Positions 1 to 7,256 of a stretch of 11,577 nt of DNA are shown piece after piece. A program made the position numbers and the translations under genes. Every line of letters starts with the position of its first letter. Position 1 is the stretch's first letter. The notes beneath the pieces were generated by a model, which ran no database searches, was not told where the DNA came from, and saw only the letters and a program-made list of their open reading frames with translations. This DNA is from Methanoregula sp. (GTDB lineage: Archaea; Halobacteriota; Methanomicrobia; Methanomicrobiales; Methanospirillaceae): the NCBI GenBank assembly GCA_003157895.1, contig PMKW01000085.1:1-11577 (forward strand), written 5' to 3'.

Positions 1-75
1 TATCCGGAGAATAGATATACTCTGATGTAAATTATCTTTTAGCGTAATATTGTGCACAACCAGCACAGGCTGTAA

Positions 76-83
76 GAGGAGGT
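76..83 (+). promoter_or_regulatory. Strong Shine-Dalgarno that fixes a TTG start for the ATPase gene
   Basis: GAGGAGGT matches the archaeal anti-SD and ends 8 nt before the TTG at 92-94. The reading frame is open further upstream, to a TTG at 50, but that codon lies ahead of the SD and would make it part of the coding sequence. A second in-frame TTG at 98 is 14 nt away and less likely. Confidence 0.75.
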
Positions 84-91
84 TATCTGAT

Positions 92-2500
92 TTGGACTTG
101 AACAAAGAAGACGACGATACGCTCGGAGAGGTTGAATCCCTTATGAAGATGATTAAGGGAAAGAAAAAGGACACTCCTCAGCGGTCCCCGGTAGCAGAAA
201 AATCGTCGCCCAGAGCCGGTGCCACGGAGTCCGGTAATGGGGATTTTTCGGCACTGATAAAGGAACTGAGTATGGCAAATAAACCCGGGCCCATCCCAGC
301 TCCTGTACGACCAGATCCGGATAGCCCATCCCCCTCAAAAATCCCCCCGGATCCTCTGGAGAGTCTCTTCTTTGACTCCGATGACCAGACCGAACCATTG
401 TCTGAACCGGTCCTGACCCCCGCGGAACCCTCGTGGCCTATTATTAATAAGGATGGCAGGGAGACGCGCAAAGCCCCCGAAAGGATGCATGCACGGGGAG
501 ATGTTCCCCCTCCAAAAGCAGAGCCCACTCCGGCCCCGGCTTCGGTTGCAGAAGATAACGTTGCCGGGATCGTCGATGAGGAACGCGAGGCTGCGGTGCG
601 GAAGGGAAAAGCAGCCAAGAAAATGGCATACAAGATTGCGGAAGAAACCCCTCAGATGACTGAAGCTGAAGAGAAGATCATCAGCATTGACCAGATAACC
701 GATTACGCCGGCCTCATCCTTCCCAAGGGTGCAACCTTCAAGATCGATGAGCTCAACCTGCACGGGCGGATCAATGTGTTCGAGGGTACCGGTTCCAGCG
801 CGCTGCCGGCGGAATTTACCGAGATCTGGAAGAAGGAATTCTCCGCCGCCGGATTCAAGGACCTCGACATAGATGATGAGACCCTCACCGAAAAGGTCAA
901 AGGAAAGTCCGAGTTAAAAAAATTCGGATTTGCATCCATTTTCAAGACAATCCGCTCCAAAGAGGAAGAATACGACCCGAAGATCCATGGCCCGCTGGTC
1001 AACCTCTCTTTTACCCCCAACCCCGGCATCGAAGAGGTGGAGATGTACCCGGTCAATGAACCGTATGCCTATGTCCGGATCACCTACGACCATGCCGCTC
1101 ATGAATACTTTTACCAGCTCCTCGAGCCCGAACTCTCCGATCCGGAAAAAGATCTCTTAAAGGAACTCAAGGAGCGCCTGTTCGACATTCTGGATATCAA
1201 TACCAAGGATATCTCAAAGGAAGAAGCACGCCAGAGACTCCGCACTTCAACCAATGACATCATGCTGGACTTCGGGCTCAATCTCTCTCCCCTCGAGCGT
1301 GAGAAGATCCACTACCATATGTTCAAGGACTTCCTGGGTAACGGGCTGATCGACCCGATCATGCATGACAAATATATCGAAGATATCTCGTGCGATGGCA
1401 TCAATACCCCGCTCTTCGCTTTCCATTCCAGCTATGAGTCCATGAGAACCTCGATTGTCTACCAGGATGCAGGAGAGCTCGACTCGTTCGTGACCAAGCT
1501 TGCACAACGGTCTGGCAAGTATATCTCCATTGCCGAACCGATCCTTGATGCTTCCATGCAGGACGGTTCGCGTATCCAGATGACGCTCGGTCAGGAAGTG
1601 ACCGCGCATGGATCGACCTTCACCATCCGTAAATTCAAGGATGAGCCGATCACGCCCACGGATCTTATCGAGTGGCATACTTTCTCGCCGCTCGCGATCG
1701 CCTACATCTGGCTCTGTGTCGAGGCTGGCAAGTCCGCCATCTTTGCCGGGGGAACCGCATCGGGGAAGACCACTGCCCTCAACGCCATCTCCCTGTTCAT
1801 ACCCCCGATGTCAAAGATCGTATCGCTTGAGGATACCCGCGAAGTGAAACTCCCCCACCCGAACTGGATCCCGAGTGTCACCCGGGATTCCTTCGATACC
1901 GCAGGAAGGGGCGAGATCAATATGTACGAACTGCTGCGTGCTGCAATGCGGCAGCGGCCCGAATATATCATCGTGGGGGAGGTCCGTGGCAAGGAATGCC
2001 AGACCCTGTTCCAGGCCATGAGTACGGGCCACGTCACCTATTCCACGATTCACGCGGACTCTGTTGCCAGTGTCGTGCATCGTATCGAGAACCCGCCCAT
2101 GGACGTGCCGCGGAACATGCTCTCGGCACTGGATTTTGTTCTTATCCAGGTACAGGTGAATGTCGGGGGCAAGCGTATCCGGCGGAATAAGCAGATCATT
2201 GAGATCCTGGATATCGATCCGAGGACCAATGAACTGATCACGAACGAGGTCTTCAAGTGGCGGTCAGCAACCGACGAGCACTCCTACTCCGGGAAATCCT
2301 ATCTTCTCGAAGAGATAATGGAGGCAAAAGGCTGGAGCGATAACCGGATGCGCGAAGAACTCAAGCGCCGGCAGGAAGTTCTTGAATGGATGAGGATTAA
2401 GAAGATCCGCCATTACAAGGATGTTGCAAAGATCCTCATATCCTACCATCACGATCCGGAATCAGTCATCGAGAAAATAAGGAAGGATCTCTATGAATAG
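92..2500 (+). CDS. Type IV pilus / type II secretion family motor ATPase (archaeal PilB/FlaI/TadA-like) with long N-terminal extension
   Basis: Hexameric secretion ATPase expected to power assembly of a pilus-like filament from the cytoplasmic face of the membrane. Numbering from the TTG at 92 (802 residues): Walker A GGTASGKTT at about 553-561, Asp-box SLEDTRE at 578-584, Walker B IIVGEVRG at 626-633 with Glu630, and His-box residues His647 and His654 in the TGHVTYSTIHADS stretch. All nucleotide-binding elements are intact. Residues 1 to about 200 are rich in Pro, Ser, Glu and Lys, look disordered, and match no domain I know; folded sequence starts near the segment IISIDQI. The archaellum ATPase FlaI is usually near 550 residues, so this protein is about 250 residues longer, closer to the larger archaeal pilus ATPases. 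It is first in an operon and its 3' end overlaps the next gene by 8 nt, implying translational coupling. The family is near certain; pilus versus other secretion use is inferred. Confidence 0.93.
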   Translation: MDLNKEDDDTLGEVESLMKMIKGKKKDTPQRSPVAEKSSPRAGATESGNGDFSALIKELSMANKPGPIPAPVRPDPDSPSPSKIPPDPLESLFFDSDDQTEPLSEPVLTPAEPSWPIINKDGRETRKAPERMHARGDVPPPKAEPTPAPASVAEDNVAGIVDEEREAAVRKGKAAKKMAYKIAEETPQMTEAEEKIISIDQITDYAGLILPKGATFKIDELNLHGRINVFEGTGSSALPAEFTEIWKKEFSAAGFKDLDIDDETLTEKVKGKSELKKFGFASIFKTIRSKEEEYDPKIHGPLVNLSFTPNPGIEEVEMYPVNEPYAYVRITYDHAAHEYFYQLLEPELSDPEKDLLKELKERLFDILDINTKDISKEEARQRLRTSTNDIMLDFGLNLSPLEREKIHYHMFKDFLGNGLIDPIMHDKYIEDISCDGINTPLFAFHSSYESMRTSIVYQDAGELDSFVTKLAQRSGKYISIAEPILDASMQDGSRIQMTLGQEVTAHGSTFTIRKFKDEPITPTDLIEWHTFSPLAIAYIWLCVEAGKSAIFAGGTASGKTTALNAISLFIPPMSKIVSLEDTREVKLPHPNWIPSVTRDSFDTAGRGEINMYELLRAAMRQRPEYIIVGEVRGKECQTLFQAMSTGHVTYSTIHADSVASVVHRIENPPMDVPRNMLSALDFVLIQVQVNVGGKRIRRNKQIIEILDIDPRTNELITNEVFKWRSATDEHSYSGKSYLLEEIMEAKGWSDNRMREELKRRQEVLEWMRIKKIRHYKDVAKILISYHHDPESVIEKIRKDLYE

Positions 2501-3416
2501 TTACGAACGGTTCTGTTTCAATCTTCTTGGCAAACGGATGAAGGCGAAACGGGTTGAGTATTCCCAGTTGAGAAACGATATCATATCGGCACGGCTCAAG
2601 ACCCCGTTCGAAGTGTATCTTTCTACAGCGTTTTTCAGCTCCATTCTCATCGGTCTTATAGCAGCAATATTCATCGGTCTTCTCTCGTGGATTTTCAGGC
2701 TTCCCACTCTGGTGAAATACAAGGGAGCCGTACCCGGCTTCCTCGTAGGATTTACACCCTACACCCTGATCATCGGTACCATTATCATTACCCTTTTTTC
2801 CCTGATAATCTTCGGTGGTCTTACCTATACTGTCTTCCTTCTTTATCCGAATATAGAGGCAGGCAACCGGCAGCGAAACATTGATGCGAGCCTGCCGTAT
2901 GCGATCAACTATATCACCTCAATGTCCACTGCCGGTATTACACCGGCTGAGGTGTTCCGGCTCCTCGCGGACAGCCCGATATATGGTGAAAGTTCCGTGG
3001 AATCCCGGTATATTGCCCGGGAGATCGACATCTTCGGACGGGATCTCATCGATGCAATGCGGCTGGTTTCATCCAGTACTCCCAGCCGTCGGATGAAAGA
3101 GTTCCTGCAGGGTGCTATGGCGAGCATTACGAGCGGGGGTAACCTGACGGATTATTTCCGGAACAAGGCTGACCAGTATGCCCTCGAGAACCGCCAGACC
3201 CAGAAACTGTTCCTTGATACCCTTTCACTTATTTCCGAGTCGTACGTTACGGCAATGGTGGCCGGGACCCTTTTCCTTATCATCCTCCAGTCGATCATGT
3301 CAACTATGTCCGGAGACAACAAGCCGATGTTCCTCTATGCCGTTATCTATCTCATGCTTCCTCTTGGCAGCATTGGGTTTGTGATTCTGATCAGTGCAAT
3401 GACCCCGGAGTCCTGA
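2493..3416 (+). CDS. Type II secretion system F-domain membrane protein (FlaJ/TadC-like), first of two
   Basis: Integral membrane platform protein that would couple the ATPase encoded just upstream to filament assembly. The 307-residue product has hydrophobic segments at roughly 43-67, 80-114, 253-270 and 279-301. A soluble, helical T2SSF domain lies between them, with the typical small-residue pattern around residues 130-245 (ASLPYAINYITSMSTAGITP, followed by a second half containing SITSGGNL). The ATG at 2493 lies inside the ATPase gene and is preceded by GGAAGGA at 2481-2487. Archaeal FlaJ and haloarchaeal PilC usually carry two T2SSF domains in one chain; this protein has one, and the partner gene starts 1 nt after its stop. 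The family call is strong; which pilus it serves is unknown. Confidence 0.9.
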   Translation: MNSYERFCFNLLGKRMKAKRVEYSQLRNDIISARLKTPFEVYLSTAFFSSILIGLIAAIFIGLLSWIFRLPTLVKYKGAVPGFLVGFTPYTLIIGTIIITLFSLIIFGGLTYTVFLLYPNIEAGNRQRNIDASLPYAINYITSMSTAGITPAEVFRLLADSPIYGESSVESRYIAREIDIFGRDLIDAMRLVSSSTPSRRMKEFLQGAMASITSGGNLTDYFRNKADQYALENRQTQKLFLDTLSLISESYVTAMVAGTLFLIILQSIMSTMSGDNKPMFLYAVIYLMLPLGSIGFVILISAMTPES

Positions 3417-3417
3417 T

Positions 3418-4452
3418 ATGGGAATAAAAGATATTACTAACCGTCTGCTGAATAAAGGCGAACCGGTCAACAATCAGGTAACCCCCACCGAGTTATCTTC
3501 GATGGAAGCCGAATTTACCGAGATCACTACCAAACTTGAGCAGGAGCGCCAGACCCGGGAAGGCTTCGGGCGGTTTATGAAGCATCCCCTTCAGGTGCTC
3601 ACCGAGAGACCAGAAAATATCCTTGTTGTGTGCATCCCGCTCAGCCTGCTGTTATTTATCGGCGGGACCTTATTCATGGTGAGGTCGTACGGCATGGCGG
3701 TATTCTTTAAAACGACTTCGATCGATGACCTTGCAGTATTTGCCGTGCTCCTTTCTATTGTACCTCTCGCTCTCCTCGATTTCAAGGAACAGAGACGGGT
3801 CAAAAATCTGGAAAATGCCTTGCCCAACTTCTTCCGCGACCTTGCCGGGATGAACGATTCCGGTATGAACCTTCCTGCCGCAGTGCACATTGTTGCGACT
3901 GCAGAATACGGGACGCTCACGCCCCATATCCGCAAGCTCGACAACACAATGTCCTGGGGAGTCGGGTTCGTTGAGGCGCTCTACCTCTTCGGGCAGGGTC
4001 TTGGTACGAAAGTTGCCGACCGGAGCGTAGACCTGATTGCGAAGGCGAGCCGGGCCGGCGGTGATGTGAGTGAAGTGCTGCGGGCGGCGGCAAAGGATAC
4101 TTTCGAAGTGGTGAACCTCCAGCAAGAACGTGCCAACAACATGATTATCTACGTTGTCATCGTGCTGGTTGCGTTTGCCGTGTTCTGTGGCGTCATTGCC
4201 ATTCTCGTGTCGTCATTCCTGACAACGATGGCAACCGCCGGTGCGAAGGCCACGGGATCCGGTGCCGTGGGCTTCGGTGGTATAATTGATCTCTTCCTCT
4301 ACAAGCGGCTCTTCTCCCACGCGGCGATGCTGCAGGGGTTCTTCTCCGGTCTTGTTGCCGGGCAGATGGGTGAGGGGCGTTTTGTCGGAGGCCTGAAATA
4401 CTCGGCAATCATGCTCATCATTGCATGGGTTGTGTTCCGGTTTATTATCTGA
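3418..4452 (+). CDS. Type II secretion system F-domain membrane protein (FlaJ C-terminal-like), second of two
   Basis: Second membrane platform subunit of the same machine, 344 residues. An N-terminal cytoplasmic stretch (1-65, with a Glu-rich likely helix at about 27-45) is followed by hydrophobic segments near 68-88 and 102-121. A T2SSF domain follows at about 130-235 (ALPNFFRDLAGMNDSGMNL, then KASRAGGDVSEVL), and then membrane segments near 239-263 and 325-344. The C-terminal stretch around HAAMLQGFFSGLVAGQMGEG strongly resembles the end of archaeal FlaJ proteins. The SD GGAG at 3407-3410 lies within the preceding gene, 7 nt before the ATG, so the operon is tightly coupled. It is the last gene: an oligo-T tract follows within 10 nt. 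Together the two F-domain proteins look like a split FlaJ/PilC. Confidence 0.9.
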   Translation: MGIKDITNRLLNKGEPVNNQVTPTELSSMEAEFTEITTKLEQERQTREGFGRFMKHPLQVLTERPENILVVCIPLSLLLFIGGTLFMVRSYGMAVFFKTTSIDDLAVFAVLLSIVPLALLDFKEQRRVKNLENALPNFFRDLAGMNDSGMNLPAAVHIVATAEYGTLTPHIRKLDNTMSWGVGFVEALYLFGQGLGTKVADRSVDLIAKASRAGGDVSEVLRAAAKDTFEVVNLQQERANNMIIYVVIVLVAFAVFCGVIAILVSSFLTTMATAGAKATGSGAVGFGGIIDLFLYKRLFSHAAMLQGFFSGLVAGQMGEGRFVGGLKYSAIMLIIAWVVFRFII

Positions 4453-4470
4453 ACCTTTTTTAAAAAAAAT
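4453..4470 (+). terminator. Oligo-T terminator of the pilus operon
   Basis: T6 at 4456-4461 followed directly by A8 at 4462-4469, starting 3 nt after the stop codon. Archaeal termination commonly occurs on oligo-T tracts; the T6A8 arrangement could also serve on the opposite strand. Confidence 0.55.
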
Positions 4471-4583
4471 CACACATTTTTCTCCAGAATCCCATTCTCA
4501 TAACCGGTTCTCCTGTTACTTCACGCACTCCGCATGCACAGGGGTTATCAAGGAAGGGAACGGGAGTATGGGGAAAATACGAT

Positions 4584-4596
4584 AATACCTGGTATT
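4584..4596. repeat. 13-bp palindrome between convergent genes
   Basis: AATACC-T-GGTATT is a perfect odd-centred palindrome in the 195-bp gap between the pilus operon and aIF1, which otherwise holds nothing I recognise. The core TACCTGGTAT recurs at 8537-8546 in the other convergent gap. Its function is unknown and chance recurrence is possible. Confidence 0.3.
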
Positions 4597-4638
4597 TCAT
4601 CCAGACAATACTGTTCCGTAGATATCAAAATCGGATTG

Positions 4639-4647
4639 AAAAAAAGG
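4639..4647 (-). terminator. Oligo-T terminator of the aIF1 gene
   Basis: On the minus strand the stop codon TGA is followed immediately by CCTTTTTTTC (A7 at 4639-4645 on the plus strand). Confidence 0.5.
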
Positions 4648-4953
4648 TCAGGAAATATTTTCCAGACTGTAACCCTTGAGCGACAGCAAATCCTTGACGC
4701 GGTCGCGGTGGTTGCCCTGCAACTCGATCGAATTGCCCTTGACCGTACCACCACAGGCAAGTTTTCCCTTCATATATTTTGAAAGGTCTTCGAGATCAAT
4801 ATCCGTCGGATCAAGCCCTTCGATAACGGTCACTTCTTTTCCGTAGCGCCGTTTGTTCACTTTGACATTGATCCTTTGCTGTTCCTTTGCTACCTCCTCA
4901 CAGATACATAGTTCTTTAGGTAGTCCACACGTCGGGCAAATCCCACCAATCAT
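4648..4953 (-). CDS. sui1: Translation initiation factor aIF1 (SUI1/eIF1 family)
   Basis: Archaeal eIF1 homologue, which binds the small ribosomal subunit near the P site and enforces correct start-codon selection. The 101-residue length is normal for the family. The N-terminus has four cysteines in C-x2-C-x5-C-x-C spacing (C6, C9, C15, C17), the zinc-knuckle-like lead common in archaeal members. The SUI1 core follows from about residue 27, with the [13 protein letters not shown] strand pair, the segment LACGGTVKG and the [15 protein letters not shown] end. There is no usable SD before the ATG; a TATA-like element centred 27 nt upstream suggests a leaderless mRNA. It is convergent with the pilus operon and divergent from cobQ, and appears monocistronic. 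Confidence 0.95.
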   Translation of the reverse strand: MIGGICPTCGLPKELCICEEVAKEQQRINVKVNKRRYGKEVTVIEGLDPTDIDLEDLSKYMKGKLACGGTVKGNSIELQGNHRDRVKDLLSLKGYSLENIS

Positions 4954-4974
4954 TACATGTATTTTTACGTTTCT

Positions 4975-4986
4975 CTTTATTTATGT
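4975..4986 (-). promoter_or_regulatory. TATA box of the aIF1 gene, positioned for a leaderless transcript
   Basis: On the minus strand CATAAATAAAG is centred about 27 nt before the ATG at 4953, so transcription would begin at or within a base or two of the start codon. Confidence 0.55.
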
Positions 4987-5069
4987 CTTGGCATGGAAGA
5001 GGTGGATATTCTCAAAAATGAGAAGGAAATAGGCCTTTTCCGGCAGAATCAGCAGGGTCTGCCCTGAGG

Positions 5070-5098
5070 GTCCGGACAAAAGAGTACCTGTTTTTATC
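5070..5098 (+). promoter_or_regulatory. Probable cobQ promoter region
   Basis: The T-rich element TTTTTATC at 5091-5098 lies about 30 nt before the ATG of cobQ. Just upstream are a perfect 8-bp palindrome GTCCGGAC (5070-5077) and a small hairpin CAGGG-TCTG-CCCTG nearby (5053-5066). These could be regulatory, but nothing matches a site I know. Confidence 0.3.
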
Positions 5099-5124
5099 AT
5101 CCGGGTCAGAATCTATTGCAGGAA

Positions 5125-6588
5125 ATGTCGCTCTTTGTGATGGGTACGGCATCGCACGTGGGAAAGAGTGTAACCGTTGCCGCAATCTGCCGCTGTCTGG
5201 TCCGGCGCGGGATACCGGTTGCTCCGTTCAAGTCCCAGAACATGAGCCTGAACTCGTTTGTCACACCGGAAGGTGGCGAGATTGGTATGGCACAGGCCAT
5301 GCAGGCCTTTGCCGCGAAAGTCCCGCCCCATACGGATATGAACCCGGTGCTCCTCAAGCCCAAGGGCGACTGCGTATCTCAGGTAGTGCTGAACGGCCGC
5401 CCCTGGAAGGACATCCCGATCACGGAATATTACCGGGAAACCCCCTATCTCCTGAAAAAAGCGCTGGAATCCTACAGCCGCCTCGTTGCCGCATACGGGC
5501 AGGTTGTGGTGGAAGGTGCAGGTGGTGCCGCAGAGCTGAACCTCTATGACCGGGACATTGCCAACACCCTGCTGGCACAGTCCCTTAAAATCCCGGTCAT
5601 CCTCGTTGCCGATATTGAGCGGGGAGGGGTTTTCGCACAGGTATATGGGACGTTTTCCCTTCTTCCGGATGATATCCGGCCGCTTGTTGCGGGGATCATC
5701 ATCAACAAGTTCCGCGGCGACCCGTCGATATTTGCACCCGGGGTAACAAAGATTGAAGAACTGTGCGGCGTGCCGGTGCTGGGGGTTGTCCCGTATTTCA
5801 CACTCCCCCTTCCGAGCGAAGACTCACTCTCTCTCGGTGACAAACGGACGGGCGGGGGCGGTGTGCGGATCGCGGTTATCCGTCTCAATCGGATTGCGAA
5901 TTTCACGGACTTCGAACTGCTCGAACAGTATGCTGCCGTGGACTATGTGCAGCCAGGGGCTTCTCTTGATGGATATGACTGTGTTATCCTTCCCGGGACC
6001 AAGAACACCATCGATGATCTTAAGGTCCTGAAGGAAGCGGGAACGGATCGCGAACTCATCCGCGTGAGGGATGCAGGTATACCGGTCATCGGCATCTGCG
6101 GCGGGTATCAGATGCTGGGAAAAACGCTCATCGATGCCGGCTTTGAGTCCGCTGCCGGCACCTATACGGGCCTCGGCCTGCTGGACTGTACCACGCATTT
6201 TACGAGCTACCATAAGAACACAACGCAGGTGACGAGGGCTGCCCGGCCTGTTCTCCCGATCCTTTCGGCCATGGGAACCGTCACCGGCTATGAGATCCAC
6301 ATGGGTACGACAGAGCCCGGCACCTGCCGGGAAGCACTGGACGGGGACGGACTCGTAAGCAATGACGGATTGGTTTTCGGGACGTACATGCACGGGATCT
6401 TCCAGAACCCGGCAGCGGTCAATGCCCTGCTCTCGTACCTGCATGAAAAAAAAGGTCTTCCGTTTACTCATGTCCCTGCCGTAGCAGCAGATCCCTATGA
6501 TGCTCTTGCGGACCTCTTTGAAGAGCACGTGGACATGGATGCGATCGTGGCGATGCTGAAAATGAAAACGATTGCAGGGAAGAAGTAA
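5125..6588 (+). CDS. cobQ: Cobyric acid synthase (glutamine-hydrolysing), CobQ/CbiP
   Basis: Amidates the b, d, e and g carboxylates of adenosylcobyrinic acid a,c-diamide, using four glutamines and four ATP, to give adenosylcobyric acid in cobamide synthesis. Methanogens need cobamides for methyl transfer. From the ATG at 5125 the product has 487 residues, normal for the family. The N-terminal ATP-binding domain begins with the P-loop GTASHVGKS (7-15), followed by the CobQ-typical PFKSQNMSLNSF near 33-44 and VVVEGAGGAAELNL near 129-142. The C-terminal class I glutamine amidotransferase domain has its nucleophile in GICGGYQMLG (Cys325), GYEIHMG at about 388-394, and the catalytic His in MHGIF (His423). 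An in-frame TTG at 5116 is possible, but homologues typically begin at MSLFVMGTASH. It is a single gene; other cobalamin genes are not in the window. Confidence 0.96.
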   Translation: MSLFVMGTASHVGKSVTVAAICRCLVRRGIPVAPFKSQNMSLNSFVTPEGGEIGMAQAMQAFAAKVPPHTDMNPVLLKPKGDCVSQVVLNGRPWKDIPITEYYRETPYLLKKALESYSRLVAAYGQVVVEGAGGAAELNLYDRDIANTLLAQSLKIPVILVADIERGGVFAQVYGTFSLLPDDIRPLVAGIIINKFRGDPSIFAPGVTKIEELCGVPVLGVVPYFTLPLPSEDSLSLGDKRTGGGGVRIAVIRLNRIANFTDFELLEQYAAVDYVQPGASLDGYDCVILPGTKNTIDDLKVLKEAGTDRELIRVRDAGIPVIGICGGYQMLGKTLIDAGFESAAGTYTGLGLLDCTTHFTSYHKNTTQVTRAARPVLPILSAMGTVTGYEIHMGTTEPGTCREALDGDGLVSNDGLVFGTYMHGIFQNPAAVNALLSYLHEKKGLPFTHVPAVAADPYDALADLFEEHVDMDAIVAMLKMKTIAGKK

Positions 6589-6610
6589 TTTTTTGGTAGC
6601 GTGCCTTTTT
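6589..6610 (+). terminator. Oligo-T terminator after cobQ
   Basis: T6 starts immediately after the TAA stop and a second T5 tract lies at 6606-6610. Confidence 0.5.
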
Positions 6611-6704
6611 CTGATAATCTGAATCCTTCGATGTATCCTTTGCTCTGTAGAAATCATTTTGATATTAATAATGACGCTCTTTTGGGCTCTACCCCCACCG
6701 TTCT

Positions 6705-6860
6705 GGCATTCCCGGTTGCGATTGTGCCATAATATCTGTACGCAACCGTAGAGAAATTTTCAGTTCAGGTAATAGCGAGGCATCGCAATGCGCCCCCGCC
6801 CCCGATGGGGCAGGGCTGGCGCAAGGGGGCGATCATGTTTGTAAAAAGACGATTTCTCGA
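6705..6860. other. Nested inverted repeats in a 283-bp non-coding gap; candidate structured RNA or terminator
   Basis: Two adjacent fold units are visible. Unit A: CGGTTGCG (6713-6720) pairs with CGCAACCG (6741-6748). Unit B: an outer stem GAGAAAT (6751-6757) with ATTTCTC (6852-6858) encloses a GC-rich hairpin. In that hairpin TGCGCC (6789-6794), CCC and GCCCC (6798-6802) pair with GGGGC (6807-6811), GGG (6813-6815) and GGCGCA (6818-6823) around a CGAT loop. An alternative pairing is CGCCCCC (6791-6797) with GGGGGCG (6825-6831). A TATA-like ATATTAAT at 6662-6669 could drive a plus-strand RNA from near 6690. Equally, the block lies just past the stop of the minus-strand gene at 6872 and could be its 3' end structure. 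No known RNA family is recognised. Confidence 0.35.
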
Positions 6861-6871
6861 GGATACAAAAA

Positions 6872-7138
6872 TCAGCTGATGATACTGGTAATGCTGTGGA
6901 ATCCTTCACCCTGCCGGTCGGCACATTTCACGGCATCCGCCTTCGTGAAGTCTACCCGTTCGGTTACCCGGCATTTTGTGCAATAGGCAAGCGAGGGGGA
7001 TTTTACAAATTTCCCGCCAACCCGGAATTCCCGGCAATGGATACAGAATCCGCAGTTTTCGGTTGGTTCCTTTTTATCCGGAAGACACTGTACCGTGCCT
7101 TTGGTTACCGGCAGGATTCGATAATCGTCGTCAGTCAT
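6872..7138 (-). CDS. Small cysteine-rich protein of unknown function, probable zinc-binding
   Basis: 88 residues with seven cysteines: C18, then C29-x2-C32-x2-C35 in the segment NCGFCIHCREF, C53-x2-C56 in AYCTKCR, and C72. The paired CxxC motifs suggest a zinc ribbon; an iron-sulfur site is an alternative. There is no signal peptide or membrane segment. I do not recognise a named family. The frame shows normal codon use, and the gene is divergent from the nucleotidyltransferase with 118 bp between them. A TATA-like TTTTATAT about 52 nt upstream gives a short leader, but no clear SD is present. The oligo-T tracts just downstream (CTTTTTAC at 6843-6849 read on the minus strand) and the GC-rich stem could end the transcript. 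No functional link to the neighbour can be read from the sequence. Confidence 0.65.
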   Translation of the reverse strand: MTDDDYRILPVTKGTVQCLPDKKEPTENCGFCIHCREFRVGGKFVKSPSLAYCTKCRVTERVDFTKADAVKCADRQGEGFHSITSIIS

Positions 7139-7186
7139 CCCAGTTTCCCGTCCCTGTTGTACTGAGGTTGTATTTCACCCGCGACC

Positions 7187-7194
7187 ATATAAAA
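7187..7194. promoter_or_regulatory. TATA-like element in the divergent promoter region
   Basis: ATATAAAA lies between the divergent genes at 7138 (minus) and 7257 (plus). It is placed to give a leader of roughly 26 nt on the minus strand or 40 nt on the plus strand; which strand uses it is unclear. Confidence 0.45.
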
Positions 7195-7226
7195 CCGGAG
7201 AAGTGTGACGGATAATCAGCACTAAC

Positions 7227-7234
7227 ATTAAAAC
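7227..7234 (+). promoter_or_regulatory. TATA-like element for a leaderless nucleotidyltransferase transcript
   Basis: ATTAAAAC is centred about 26-27 nt before the ATG at 7257, which has no SD. This spacing would start the RNA at or next to the start codon. Confidence 0.4.
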
Positions 7235-7256
7235 ATCCCGGCACGAAAACTGTAGC

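Noticed and set aside
4534..4782. 82-codon plus-strand frame across the aIF1 3' end
   Set aside because: It overlaps the conserved SUI1 core in antisense and has no SD or family resemblance.
4993..5067. 24-residue frame upstream of cobQ
   Set aside because: It has no SD, overlaps the divergent promoter of aIF1, and its length is within chance.
5824..6657. 277-codon minus-strand frame opposite cobQ
   Set aside because: It is a high-GC antisense shadow of an intact, well conserved plus-strand gene, with no SD and no recognisable domain.
6672..6752. 26-residue frame after cobQ starting at ATG 6672
   Set aside because: It has no SD, a low-quality composition, and overlaps the stem at 6713-6748.
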